From Sedimenticola sp. (GTDB taxonomy: Bacteria; Pseudomonadota; Gammaproteobacteria; Chromatiales; Chromatiaceae), in assembly GCA_026994195.1 (NCBI GenBank), contig JALWRH010000102.1, positions 1 to 42,497 on the forward strand: a DNA stretch of 42,497 bases, in the 5' to 3' direction. Made by a program: the position numbers and the translations under genes. Each line of letters begins with the position of its first letter. Position 1 is the stretch's first letter. Under the pieces are notes generated by a model, which was not told where the DNA came from, did no database searches, and worked only from the letters and a program-made list of their open reading frames with translations. Below, one piece after another: positions 27,805-35,430 of the stretch.

Positions 27805-29430
27805 TTGAACACTGACAATAAAGCACTGTCAACGCCCCCGGCACACATCGGCCTGTTGTTGCTGTTGTGGCTCGCGCTATTGCTGGTCAGTCTGTTCCTC
27901 CGTCCCCTGTTCCCCGTGGATGAAACGCGCTATGCCTCGATTGCCTGGGACATGTGGCTGCACGGCAATTATCTCGTGCCCCATCTAAACGGATTTCCCT
28001 ATTCCCACAAGCCTCCCCTGCTGTTCTGGCTGGTCGATCTGGGCTGGTGGTTGTTCGGCGTCAACAACATATGGCCGCGCCTCATTTCCCCCTTGTTCTC
28101 ACTCGGCTGCCTGTACCTGACCTACCGGCTGGCAAGACATGTATGGCCCGACCGGCCAGGCATTGCGGTGGACGCCACCTGGATGCTGTTCGGCACCTTA
28201 TTCTGGCTCATTTTCTACCCTCTGATGCAGTTCGACCTGATGCTGCTGTTCAGCAGCCTGCTGGGCATGCTGGCGCTCTGGAAGGCCGGCCAGAACCAGT
28301 CACGCGGGTGGTGGCTGTTAACCCTGGCCTTGGGACTGGGCCTGCTCAGCAAGGGACCGGTGATATTGCTGCACCTGCTGCCGGCTGCGCTGCTTGCCCC
28401 CCTGTGGGCGACGTCCTACGAAGCCGGTTGGAGCAGATGGTACCTGAGGCTGCTGATGTGCCTGCTGGGGGGCATCGTCATGGTACTGACCTGGGCCATT
28501 CCCGCTGCCATCAGCGGTGGCGAGGCTTACAGAAACGCCATCTTCTGGGGACAAACGGCCCACCGGGTAGTTAATTCCTTTGCCCATAAGCAACCCTGGT
28601 GGTGGTATCTGCCCATGCTGCCCGTCATGTTGTTTCCCTGGGCAATCTGGCCACGCTGGTGGCGCACTTTCTCTGCCTGGCCACTGGGGAAGAGCAATTT
28701 CCGGAAATACCCGGTATTGCGTTTTCTTGCCAGCTGGATACTGCCTACATTCATTTTGTTCAGCCTGGTCAGCGCCAAACAGATCAAATACCTGCTGCCC
28801 ATCCTCCCTGCCATTGCCATCCTCATGGCCTGGATGATCAACCAGTATGCGGACAGGAGAAAAACCCGGCGTTTCGATTTTGCCGCGTTCCTGCTGACGG
28901 CATGGGGGGTACTGCTGGCGGCCTTGCCATTTCTTCCCCCCCAGGAAAAATTGTACTGGATTCAGAATATCTCCCCCTGGTGGGGAGCCGTGCTGATTCT
29001 TCTGGGCATTGCCGCAGGGTTGTGGAAGGCATGGCTGCCGAAACAGGATATCCTCAGAATTGCCACTGCTTCGGTCATCATAAGCTTCTTTTCCCACTTC
29101 GCACTGCTGAATGCAGCGGTTGGTTCCTATGATTTGCGGCCCCTGAGCCAGTTGCTCAAACAGCTTCAGGACAAGGGGAGCGATATTGCCTACGTGGGGA
29201 AATACCAGGAAGAATTCGGATTTCTCGGCCGCCTGGAAAACCCCGTGCGACAACTGTTCCGTTCTGAAGCCAAAGACTGGGCAGAGGGGCATCCCCAGGC
29301 CTACATGGTGGTATACGACAAGAAGCAAAGAATCTCACCGGACCAGGCCCTTTTCAGCCAGGATTATCATGGCCGCAGAAATTCCCTGAAAGTGTTGACC
29401 ACGGAGAAATACCTGAAAATACACTACTGA
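27805..29430 (+). CDS. ArnT/PMT-like membrane glycosyltransferase
   Basis: A 541-residue GT-C type enzyme with about eleven hydrophobic segments. Such enzymes move a sugar from a polyprenyl-phosphate donor to lipid A or proteins. The first periplasmic loop has LFPVDETRYASIAWDMWLHG, in which the DETRY motif is the catalytic-loop hallmark of ArnT, followed by HLNGFPYSHKPPLLFWL. The periplasmic C-terminal region (about 440-541) is shorter and less similar than in ArnT itself. The only upstream start in frame is TTG at 27805, with no clear ribosome site, so the true start is uncertain. No arn or ept genes are nearby; the gene is flanked by 28-base direct repeats. Acceptor and sugar unknown. Confidence 0.85.
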   Translation: MNTDNKALSTPPAHIGLLLLLWLALLLVSLFLRPLFPVDETRYASIAWDMWLHGNYLVPHLNGFPYSHKPPLLFWLVDLGWWLFGVNNIWPRLISPLFSLGCLYLTYRLARHVWPDRPGIAVDATWMLFGTLFWLIFYPLMQFDLMLLFSSLLGMLALWKAGQNQSRGWWLLTLALGLGLLSKGPVILLHLLPAALLAPLWATSYEAGWSRWYLRLLMCLLGGIVMVLTWAIPAAISGGEAYRNAIFWGQTAHRVVNSFAHKQPWWWYLPMLPVMLFPWAIWPRWWRTFSAWPLGKSNFRKYPVLRFLASWILPTFILFSLVSAKQIKYLLPILPAIAILMAWMINQYADRRKTRRFDFAAFLLTAWGVLLAALPFLPPQEKLYWIQNISPWWGAVLILLGIAAGLWKAWLPKQDILRIATASVIISFFSHFALLNAAVGSYDLRPLSQLLKQLQDKGSDIAYVGKYQEEFGFLGRLENPVRQLFRSEAKDWAEGHPQAYMVVYDKKQRISPDQALFSQDYHGRRNSLKVLTTEKYLKIHY

Positions 29431-29472
29431 CCCGGTGACAAGGCATACATCAGACGTTTGCCTTTGGGCAGG

Positions 29473-29500
29473 CCGGAAAGGCGTTCGAGAAGGTGGCAGT
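29473..29500 (+). repeat. 28-base direct repeat, copy 2
   Basis: Second copy of the repeat at 27410-27437, 43 bases after the glycosyltransferase stop and 60 bases before the YaiI gene. Confidence 0.75.
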
Positions 29501-29560
29501 TCTATATAGAAGCGCCTGATATATACTGGCTTATCTTCAATTTCCGATCCCGAGACTTTC

Positions 29561-30022
29561 ATGCCCATCCAAACCATCTGGGTCGATGCCGACGCCTGCC
29601 CGGTCGTCATCAAGGAAATTCTTTACCGGGCCGCCAACCGGCGGAAGCTTCCCCTGGTGCTGGTGGCCAACCAGCCCCTGCAGACACCCCCTTCCCGGCA
29701 CATACGCAGTGTGCAGGTAGCTGCCGGTTTTGACGTGGCGGACAACTATATCGTGCAGCAAAGTCAGGCGGGGGACCTGGTCATCACAGCAGATATCCCT
29801 CTCGCCGATGAAATCATTCTCAAGGGCTGCACAGCCCTCAATCCCCGGGGAGAACTCTACACCCGGGAGAACATCCGCCAGCGCCTGAATATGCGCGATT
29901 TCATGGAAACCCTACGCAGCAGCGGCATCCAGACCGGTGGCCCGCCGCCCCTGGACCAGCGGGACCGGCAGGCCTTCGCCAACCAGCTTGACCGGCTGTT
30001 GCAGAAAAACCAGAGGGAATAA
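29561..30022 (+). CDS. yaiI: YaiI/YqxD family protein (DUF188)
   Basis: A 153-residue cytosolic protein of the UPF0178/DUF188 family, which has a PIN-like fold; its substrate is not established. Family motifs: [16 protein letters not shown] at the N-terminus, [33 protein letters not shown], and [19 protein letters not shown]. All conserved acidic residues of the putative active site (DAD near residue 9, D in DVADNYI, D in TADIPLA) are visible. It is a single gene between a glycosyltransferase and an orphan solute-binding protein. Confidence 0.93.
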   Translation: MPIQTIWVDADACPVVIKEILYRAANRRKLPLVLVANQPLQTPPSRHIRSVQVAAGFDVADNYIVQQSQAGDLVITADIPLADEIILKGCTALNPRGELYTRENIRQRLNMRDFMETLRSSGIQTGGPPPLDQRDRQAFANQLDRLLQKNQRE

Positions 30023-30071
30023 ATCGGCTGGCCGGGGCATCCTCCCTAAGATAACCACAGGAGGAGACCCA

Positions 30072-31043
30072 ATGAAACAACCGATTTCCATCAAGGCCGG
30101 CCTGCTGCTGGCCGCCAGCGCCTGGCTGTTTTCCGGCGCCCCGGCCCTTGCAGTGAAAGATGCCGGCCACAGCAAGGACTACCGTACATTCCATGCCAAT
30201 GGTCAGATCGATTTTGGCCGCATAGGCGATTCTTATGATGCCGACCTGAGCATGTATCTGGCCGGCAACCAGTTCATGGTCATGAAGGAATTGATCCAGG
30301 ATTTCCAGAAACACCACCCCGACATAAAGCGGATCTTCGTGGAAACTATCCCGCCAGGACAGATCCTCAAGGGTCAGCTGCTCAAACAGGGCAGTATCGA
30401 AGGCCAGAAGATCGCCATGAATCCCGACCTGTACGCCAGCGTCAACCTGGGACACCTGAAGAAGCTCAAAGCCAAAGGGCGCATGGACAAATACATGATC
30501 TACACCCACAACAAGCTGGAACTCATGGTGGCCAGGGGCAACCCCAAAGGCATAAAGGGGCCGAAGGATCTGGCGCGGGACGACCTGGTGCAGTCCCATC
30601 CCAATCCCCTGACCGAAGGCATCTTCAAGTTCTACGGCGCGGAAATGCTCAAGGATCTGGGGCTGTATGAAAAAGTAACCGGCAATGCCCAGTGCAAAAG
30701 CTGCTGGGCGGTGCCCGGCAAAACCTGGTTCACCCAGCGTCACCACCGGGAAACCCCACAGCGCATCGAGGAAGGCAAGGCCGACGTAGGCATTGTCTGG
30801 ACAACGGAAATTGCCCATGCCAAAGCCACGGGACGTCACATCGAGGGCGTTCCCATTCCCGCGCCCTACAACAAACAGGACAAGGTTGGCTATGCCATCG
30901 GCATGCTCAAGGATGGACGCCAGCCAGGCAATGCTCAGGTATTTCTTGATTATCTTGCATCCGCCAACGCACAGAGTATTTACGCAAAATATGGATTCGT
31001 CAGCGCCTCTGCGGATGAACTGGCGCTCAAACCTATTCCTTGA
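30072..31043 (+). CDS. Orphan periplasmic solute-binding protein
   Basis: A 323-residue exported protein with a signal peptide cleaved after ALA at about residue 27, and a periplasmic binding-protein fold of the molybdate/sulfate-like (SBP_bac_11) type: LSMYLAGNQFMVMKELIQDF, DLYASVNLGHLKKLK, ELMVARGNPKGIKGPKDLAR and EEGKADVGIVWTTEIAHAK. An AGGAGG-type ribosome site (30059-30064) fixes the start at 30072; the longer frame overlaps YaiI. A CxxC pair (QCKSCWAV, about residue 213) may be a disulfide or metal site. No permease or ATPase gene is adjacent, so transporter partner and ligand are unknown. Confidence 0.88.
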   Translation: MKQPISIKAGLLLAASAWLFSGAPALAVKDAGHSKDYRTFHANGQIDFGRIGDSYDADLSMYLAGNQFMVMKELIQDFQKHHPDIKRIFVETIPPGQILKGQLLKQGSIEGQKIAMNPDLYASVNLGHLKKLKAKGRMDKYMIYTHNKLELMVARGNPKGIKGPKDLARDDLVQSHPNPLTEGIFKFYGAEMLKDLGLYEKVTGNAQCKSCWAVPGKTWFTQRHHRETPQRIEEGKADVGIVWTTEIAHAKATGRHIEGVPIPAPYNKQDKVGYAIGMLKDGRQPGNAQVFLDYLASANAQSIYAKYGFVSASADELALKPIP

Positions 31044-31074
31044 CCGATTGTCCTCACTCTGACCCTCTCCCCAG

Positions 31075-31098
31075 CCCTCCCCCGTTCACGGGGGAGGG
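31075..31098. repeat. GC-rich palindrome after the solute-binding protein
   Basis: CCCTCCCCCG pairs with CGGGGGAGGG around TTCA, ten base pairs, 31 bases after the stop. TTTTT comes about 12 bases later, so it may assist termination. A similar C/G-rich palindrome set lies at 35304-35366. Confidence 0.55.
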
Positions 31099-31176
31099 AG
31101 ATTTGGGAAGTTTTTCCATATTAGCGCTGGTGGGACTGAAGTCTGATCTGCCCAGCATATCGGAACTGCAGGCTGT

Positions 31177-32589
31177 TCAGTCCAGAACCGCGATTTCCAT
31201 GCGATGGGTGGCCTCGGGATTGTCCGGCGAGGGTCCTTGAGTGAGAACCGCCACGCCGGAGCGGTATCCCTGTTCCCGCAGCCAATCCCGACAGAAGGGC
31301 GTCCAGTCGGGATATTCTTTCTCCACATGCACTGGATGCACGCCCCGGGAAAACTGCAGGTTCTGGCAGGTGGCCTGGTCGGTGCTGAAAGCCGTTATCC
31401 ATACCGGCAGGCGATAGCGGGCAATGTTTCTCGCCGTGCAGCCGGAGCGGGTGGGCACAATAACCGCCAGGGGAGCCAGAGCCGCCACCGCCTGCTGTAC
31501 ACAATGGGAAATCAAGTCCACCGTGACTGTTTTGCCAAACGCACTTTTCTCCAGCTGGCGCACGTCCCTGGGCATACCGGCTTCCGTATCCCTGGCGATA
31601 CGCGCCAGCATGGCCACGGACTCCACGGGATAGCGCCCCACGGCCGATTCCGCGGAAAGCATGACGGCATCCGTGCCGTCCAGGATGGCATTGGCGACAT
31701 CCGTGGCTTCGGCACGAGTGGGCAGGCGGTGCACGATCATGGATTCGAGCATCTGGGTTGCCGTAATTACAGGCTTGCCCCGCAGATTGGCCTTGTACAT
31801 GAGCTCCTTCTGCACCATGGCGATACCGGAGATGGGAATTTCCACGCCCAGATCGCCCCGGGCGATCATGAGGCCATCGGACACATCCAGTATCTTGTCC
31901 AGCTCATCGAGAGCGCCCTTGCGTTCGATCTTGGCGATGACAAAAGCTTTGCGCCCCATCTCTTCCATAGCCTCACGCAGATCACTGACATCCCTGGCCG
32001 AGGCCACGAAAGACTGGCTCACCGCGTCCACTCCCTGTGAAAGCGCGAATTCCAGGCATTCCCGGTCATGGGGCGTAAAGGCGCTGAAACCCAGATCCAC
32101 TCCCGGCAGATTCAGCCCCTTGCGCGAAGACAACTCTCCTCCGGCATGCACTTCGCAGAGTACATCCTCGCCCTGAATACTGATCACTTCCAGGGAAATC
32201 AGCCCGTCATTGAGAAACAGCCGCGTCCCCGGCTGCACGATGGAAGGCAATTCAGGCAAGGTCACAGACACCCGGTGGGCGTCACCCAGGATCGACTCCG
32301 TGGTGAGAATGATGCGGTCTCCCCGGACCAGCTCCACGGTGTCGCGCATTTCACCAATACGGATCTTGGGTCCTGGAAGATCAGCCATGATGGCAAGGCG
32401 CCTGCCAGTGGCCTTGGCCGCCTGGCGCAACAAGCGGATGTTTCTGCCATGGGTATCGAAATCCCCGTGAGAAAAATTCAGGCGCGCCACGTTCATGCCC
32501 GCTTCCAGCAGGGCTTGCATGGTTTCCAGAGAATTGGACGCAGGACCAATGGTGGCGACAATACGGGTCTTGTTGGCGGGCGGGTTCAC
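31177..32589 (-). CDS. pyk: Pyruvate kinase
   Basis: Pyruvate kinase converts phosphoenolpyruvate and ADP to pyruvate and ATP. The 470 residues cover the whole enzyme: KTRIVATIGPASNS at the N-terminus, MNVARLNFSHG, the B domain (about 70-165), KIERKGALDELDKIL with the catalytic lysine, MIARGDLGVEIP, and TRAEATDVANAILDGTDAVM. The C-terminal domain (from about 355) carries the allosteric-site fold. The start is GTG at 32589, inside a GTGA overlap with the upstream TAXI-like gene. It is the last gene of the pabB - TAXI - pyk operon. Confidence 0.96.
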   Translation of the reverse strand: MNPPANKTRIVATIGPASNSLETMQALLEAGMNVARLNFSHGDFDTHGRNIRLLRQAAKATGRRLAIMADLPGPKIRIGEMRDTVELVRGDRIILTTESILGDAHRVSVTLPELPSIVQPGTRLFLNDGLISLEVISIQGEDVLCEVHAGGELSSRKGLNLPGVDLGFSAFTPHDRECLEFALSQGVDAVSQSFVASARDVSDLREAMEEMGRKAFVIAKIERKGALDELDKILDVSDGLMIARGDLGVEIPISGIAMVQKELMYKANLRGKPVITATQMLESMIVHRLPTRAEATDVANAILDGTDAVMLSAESAVGRYPVESVAMLARIARDTEAGMPRDVRQLEKSAFGKTVTVDLISHCVQQAVAALAPLAVIVPTRSGCTARNIARYRLPVWITAFSTDQATCQNLQFSRGVHPVHVEKEYPDWTPFCRDWLREQGYRSGVAVLTQGPSPDNPEATHRMEIAVLD

Positions 32590-33878
32590 GACTGGTGAGA
32601 TTCCTGTAGCTTTTGCCGCACAAAATCGATATGCAAGCGCAGGTGGTAAAGCTGATAGGCAAACGACAAGGGCACCACAACGTCGCGCACCTCGCGTTCA
32701 AGCTCATCCAGTTTATCAAGATAGACCTGTTTCTCCTGGGTGGATGCCTTGAGGATGTTCCGATCCACTTCCTGCAATTCCTCGTACCAGCGGTAAATAC
32801 GCGCCCGCATGCGCCAGCGGTACAGAGGCGGCACAACTCTGAACAATGGTAATAACAACCCCAGGAGGGGCAGGATCATGATCTTGGTGCGGTCCAGCAG
32901 GGAAGCCGCCCAGAATGGCAGAAAACGCTGCAGGAATGGCGGACCATCCCGGTAAAAGCGTTCCGCTTCCGCGCTCAGGGGGAAGCTGATATGCCGGGGA
33001 CTGGGAAACTCCCCCTCCCCGCTGAACCAACCAGCATCACGATGCACCTTGTCCAGAACCTGCATCATCAGCGCAACGATGGCCGGGTGCAGATCTTCCT
33101 GTATGACCAGTTCCGAGGTTGCTGCCAGCAGATGGATGTCTTTGGACGGGATATTGACCGCCAGATCTTCCGCGCCTTCAGGCAAGGTGAGCTCCACCAG
33201 GAAAGGATGCCGCCGCGCATAGGCTGTCGCCCGTTGAATGTTTACCAGCTTGACCTGGGGATCATGGAGCAGGGAAGCCACCCGTTCGCTCTTGGGCGAT
33301 GCGACAAAAAACGCCACGTCGATACTGCCCTCATGCAGGCGTCGCGCCGCTTCCCCGGAATCCAGGGAAAGCCGCTGCGCACCATCCAGAGGAATCTGAT
33401 TCTCCTGCAACAGCAATTCCACCAGCGCCCGGGTTCCCGACCCCTCGGGGCCAATGGCCAGGCGCAGACCTTTCAGATCCGTGAGCCTGTCGATGTCCAG
33501 ATCCGATCTCTGAAACACCCAAAGGGGTTCATAGTACAAACTGCCCAGGCTTTCGAGGCGCGTGCCCACCTGCCCAGGCTTTGCCACGCCCCCCTGTACG
33601 AAAGCCATGTCCACCCGGCCTTCCGACAACAGCCGCAGATTATCCACAGAACCATGGGTATCCACGATCTCCAGGGTGATGCCCTGCCTGGCCAGGAGTT
33701 TCTGGTAGCGTCGCGCAAACGCATCGTATGCGCCCCCCGGTTCACCGCTGGCCATGAGAATATGGTCTGGTGGAGCAGGTTTTATATACTGGTAAGCTAG
33801 CATAAAACCGATCAGCACCAGCAGTACAAGAGGCCCATAGACCGCCAGCAGTTCCTTCCAACCCTGATTAGTTTTCAT
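32586..33878 (-). CDS. Membrane-anchored TAXI-family solute-binding protein
   Basis: A 430-residue protein with a TAXI-type (TRAP-associated extracytoplasmic immunogenic) binding domain at residues about 38-310: HILMASGEPGGAYDAFARRY, SVDNLRLLSEGRVDMAFVQ, LKGLRLAIGPEGSGTRAL. Unlike free binding proteins it has an N-terminal membrane helix (about 13-30), a second helix (about 332-350, IMILPLLGLLLPLF), and a basic, coiled-coil-rich tail (about 355-430) expected in the cytoplasm. No TRAP permease is adjacent; the one at 41564 is of the DctM class. The topology suggests signalling or scaffolding rather than uptake (inference). It overlaps pabB by 11 bases and pyk by four. Confidence 0.9.
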   Translation of the reverse strand: MKTNQGWKELLAVYGPLVLLVLIGFMLAYQYIKPAPPDHILMASGEPGGAYDAFARRYQKLLARQGITLEIVDTHGSVDNLRLLSEGRVDMAFVQGGVAKPGQVGTRLESLGSLYYEPLWVFQRSDLDIDRLTDLKGLRLAIGPEGSGTRALVELLLQENQIPLDGAQRLSLDSGEAARRLHEGSIDVAFFVASPKSERVASLLHDPQVKLVNIQRATAYARRHPFLVELTLPEGAEDLAVNIPSKDIHLLAATSELVIQEDLHPAIVALMMQVLDKVHRDAGWFSGEGEFPSPRHISFPLSAEAERFYRDGPPFLQRFLPFWAASLLDRTKIMILPLLGLLLPLFRVVPPLYRWRMRARIYRWYEELQEVDRNILKASTQEKQVYLDKLDELEREVRDVVVPLSFAYQLYHLRLHIDFVRQKLQESHQS

Positions 33879-35250
33879 AGCTCAGCGCCTGCGCTTCTTT
33901 ATTGAACAGTTTGAAGAGTGCCGCCGCCTTGTCCAGGCTCTCCTGGTACTCCTCATCCAGACGGGAATCCGCCACGATGCCGCCACCGGCATGATACACC
34001 GCCCGCCCCCCGCTCAGCTGCAGGGTGCGTATGGCAATACTGGTGTCCATGTTGCCCTGGCTGTCTATCCAGCCGATACTGCCACAGTATATATCCCTGG
34101 GCCCGGCTTCCAGTTCCTGGATGATCTCCATGGCCCGCCGTTTGGGCGCCCCGGTTATGGACCCTCCGGGAAAACAGGCGGCCAGCAGGCTCAAGGCGTC
34201 TTCCCCGTCAGCCAGCTTGCCCGTCACCGTACTCACCAGATGATGGACCGTGGGATAGGATTCCACTTTGAACAGTTCTGGCACCTGAATGCTTCCCGGC
34301 TCACATACCCGCCCCAGATCATTGCGCATGAGGTCCACGATCATCAGGTTTTCCGCCCGATCCTTGGCGCTTTGAGTCAGCGCCCTGGCCAGGATCCGAT
34401 CCTGTTCCGGGGTGGCGCCCCGGGGCCGCGTGCCCTTGATGGGACGGGTTCGCACCCGGCCTTTGTTCACCCTGAGAAACTGTTCCGGCGAAGAGCTCAG
34501 GATGCTGGCGAAAGGCAATTCCAGTAGTGCGCCGTAAGGTGCGGGATTCTGTTCCCGCATGGCGAGATATAAAGCGAAGGGGTCACCCTCGAAAGACAGG
34601 GAAAAGCGCTGGGCGTAGTTCACCTGGTAGCAGTCACCTTCGCGCAGATAGTGCTGAATACGGCGAAAGGCCCGGGCATAGTCGCCTGGGGACGACTGGG
34701 CGCTGATGCCTTTGGCGCCAGGCTGAAAGATGTCAGGGGGGTCGGTCTGGGCGGCGGATTCCAAGGCTTGGACGAGGCCTTTGGGGATTCGACCAAGATC
34801 CCCGGAAAGCCAGGACTCGCGGGTTTGCAGATCATGCACCAGCACCCAGTCATAGAGCCCCAGGGCCACCTCGGGAAGCTCCCCCGTTACTGGCTCCAAC
34901 GTCTGCAGACGGCGCCCCAGATCATAGGAAAAGTAGCCCATAGCGCCACCGCCAAATGGCGGTGGAGCGGTATCTGTTCTGCTTTCCACCAGCAGTTCCC
35001 TGACAAGCGGCAACACAGGCTCCCGGCTGTGGCGGATACGTCCATCCCGGTATTCCAGAACCGTTGATCCTCCCTGACAGGTCAGACGCACCCGGGGATC
35101 TGCGGACAGAATATGGTAACGCCCGCCCTGGGTCAGATACTCGCCACTGCCACTGTCCAGCCAGCAGGGCCAGGGCAGCCGGCGCAAGACCTGATAGAAA
35201 CGGGGAATGTCTGGAGGAGCGGACAGCAAACAGGTAGGCATAGGGCGCAT
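33868..35250 (-). CDS. pabB: Aminodeoxychorismate synthase component I
   Basis: PabB forms 4-amino-4-deoxychorismate from chorismate with ammonia from PabA, on the way to folate. The 460 residues have the anthranilate-synthase component I N-domain (to about 165) and the chorismate-binding domain. The binding-domain motifs are GDCYQVNYAQRFS, RPIKGTRPRG (the catalytic lysine of PabB rather than the alanine of TrpE), DLMRNDLGRVCEPGS, and FPGGSITGAPKRRAMEIIQE. The C-terminus is normal and no aminotransferase PabC is fused. It heads the operon with the TAXI-like protein and pyk. The start could also be at 35241 (MPTCLL). Confidence 0.94.
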   Translation of the reverse strand: MRPMPTCLLSAPPDIPRFYQVLRRLPWPCWLDSGSGEYLTQGGRYHILSADPRVRLTCQGGSTVLEYRDGRIRHSREPVLPLVRELLVESRTDTAPPPFGGGAMGYFSYDLGRRLQTLEPVTGELPEVALGLYDWVLVHDLQTRESWLSGDLGRIPKGLVQALESAAQTDPPDIFQPGAKGISAQSSPGDYARAFRRIQHYLREGDCYQVNYAQRFSLSFEGDPFALYLAMREQNPAPYGALLELPFASILSSSPEQFLRVNKGRVRTRPIKGTRPRGATPEQDRILARALTQSAKDRAENLMIVDLMRNDLGRVCEPGSIQVPELFKVESYPTVHHLVSTVTGKLADGEDALSLLAACFPGGSITGAPKRRAMEIIQELEAGPRDIYCGSIGWIDSQGNMDTSIAIRTLQLSGGRAVYHAGGGIVADSRLDEEYQESLDKAAALFKLFNKEAQALSYEN

Positions 35251-35303
35251 TTTACCCTATTGCCCACATCCTTGATGATGAAAGGAAACCACCCCTCAGT
35301 CCT

Positions 35304-35366
35304 CTCTCCCCTCGGGGAGAGGGGACATATGAACCTCCCCAACCCACCCCCGCGTGCGGGGAGGGG
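35304..35366. repeat. GC-rich palindrome set
   Basis: CTCTCCCC-tc-GGGGAGAG (35304-35321) is followed by a second palindrome, CCCCGC-gt-GCGGGG (35348-35361), enclosed by CCTCCCC and GGGGAGGGG. It lies between divergent and convergent ends upstream of pabB and resembles the palindrome at 31075-31098. Probably a dispersed intergenic repeat. Confidence 0.55.
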
Positions 35367-35395
35367 AAACTGGGATTACGCTTTCATATCATAAG

Positions 35396-35421
35396 GAAAA
35401 AGCGGCGCCGTCCCTGGCGCC
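35396..35421 (-). terminator. Rho-independent terminator of the propeller-SLH gene
   Basis: On the minus strand GGCGCC (35421-35416) pairs with GGCGCC (35409-35404) across a six-base loop, followed by GCTTTTT. It lies ten bases after the stop at 35431. Confidence 0.7.
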
Positions 35422-35430
35422 AAGGGTGGC

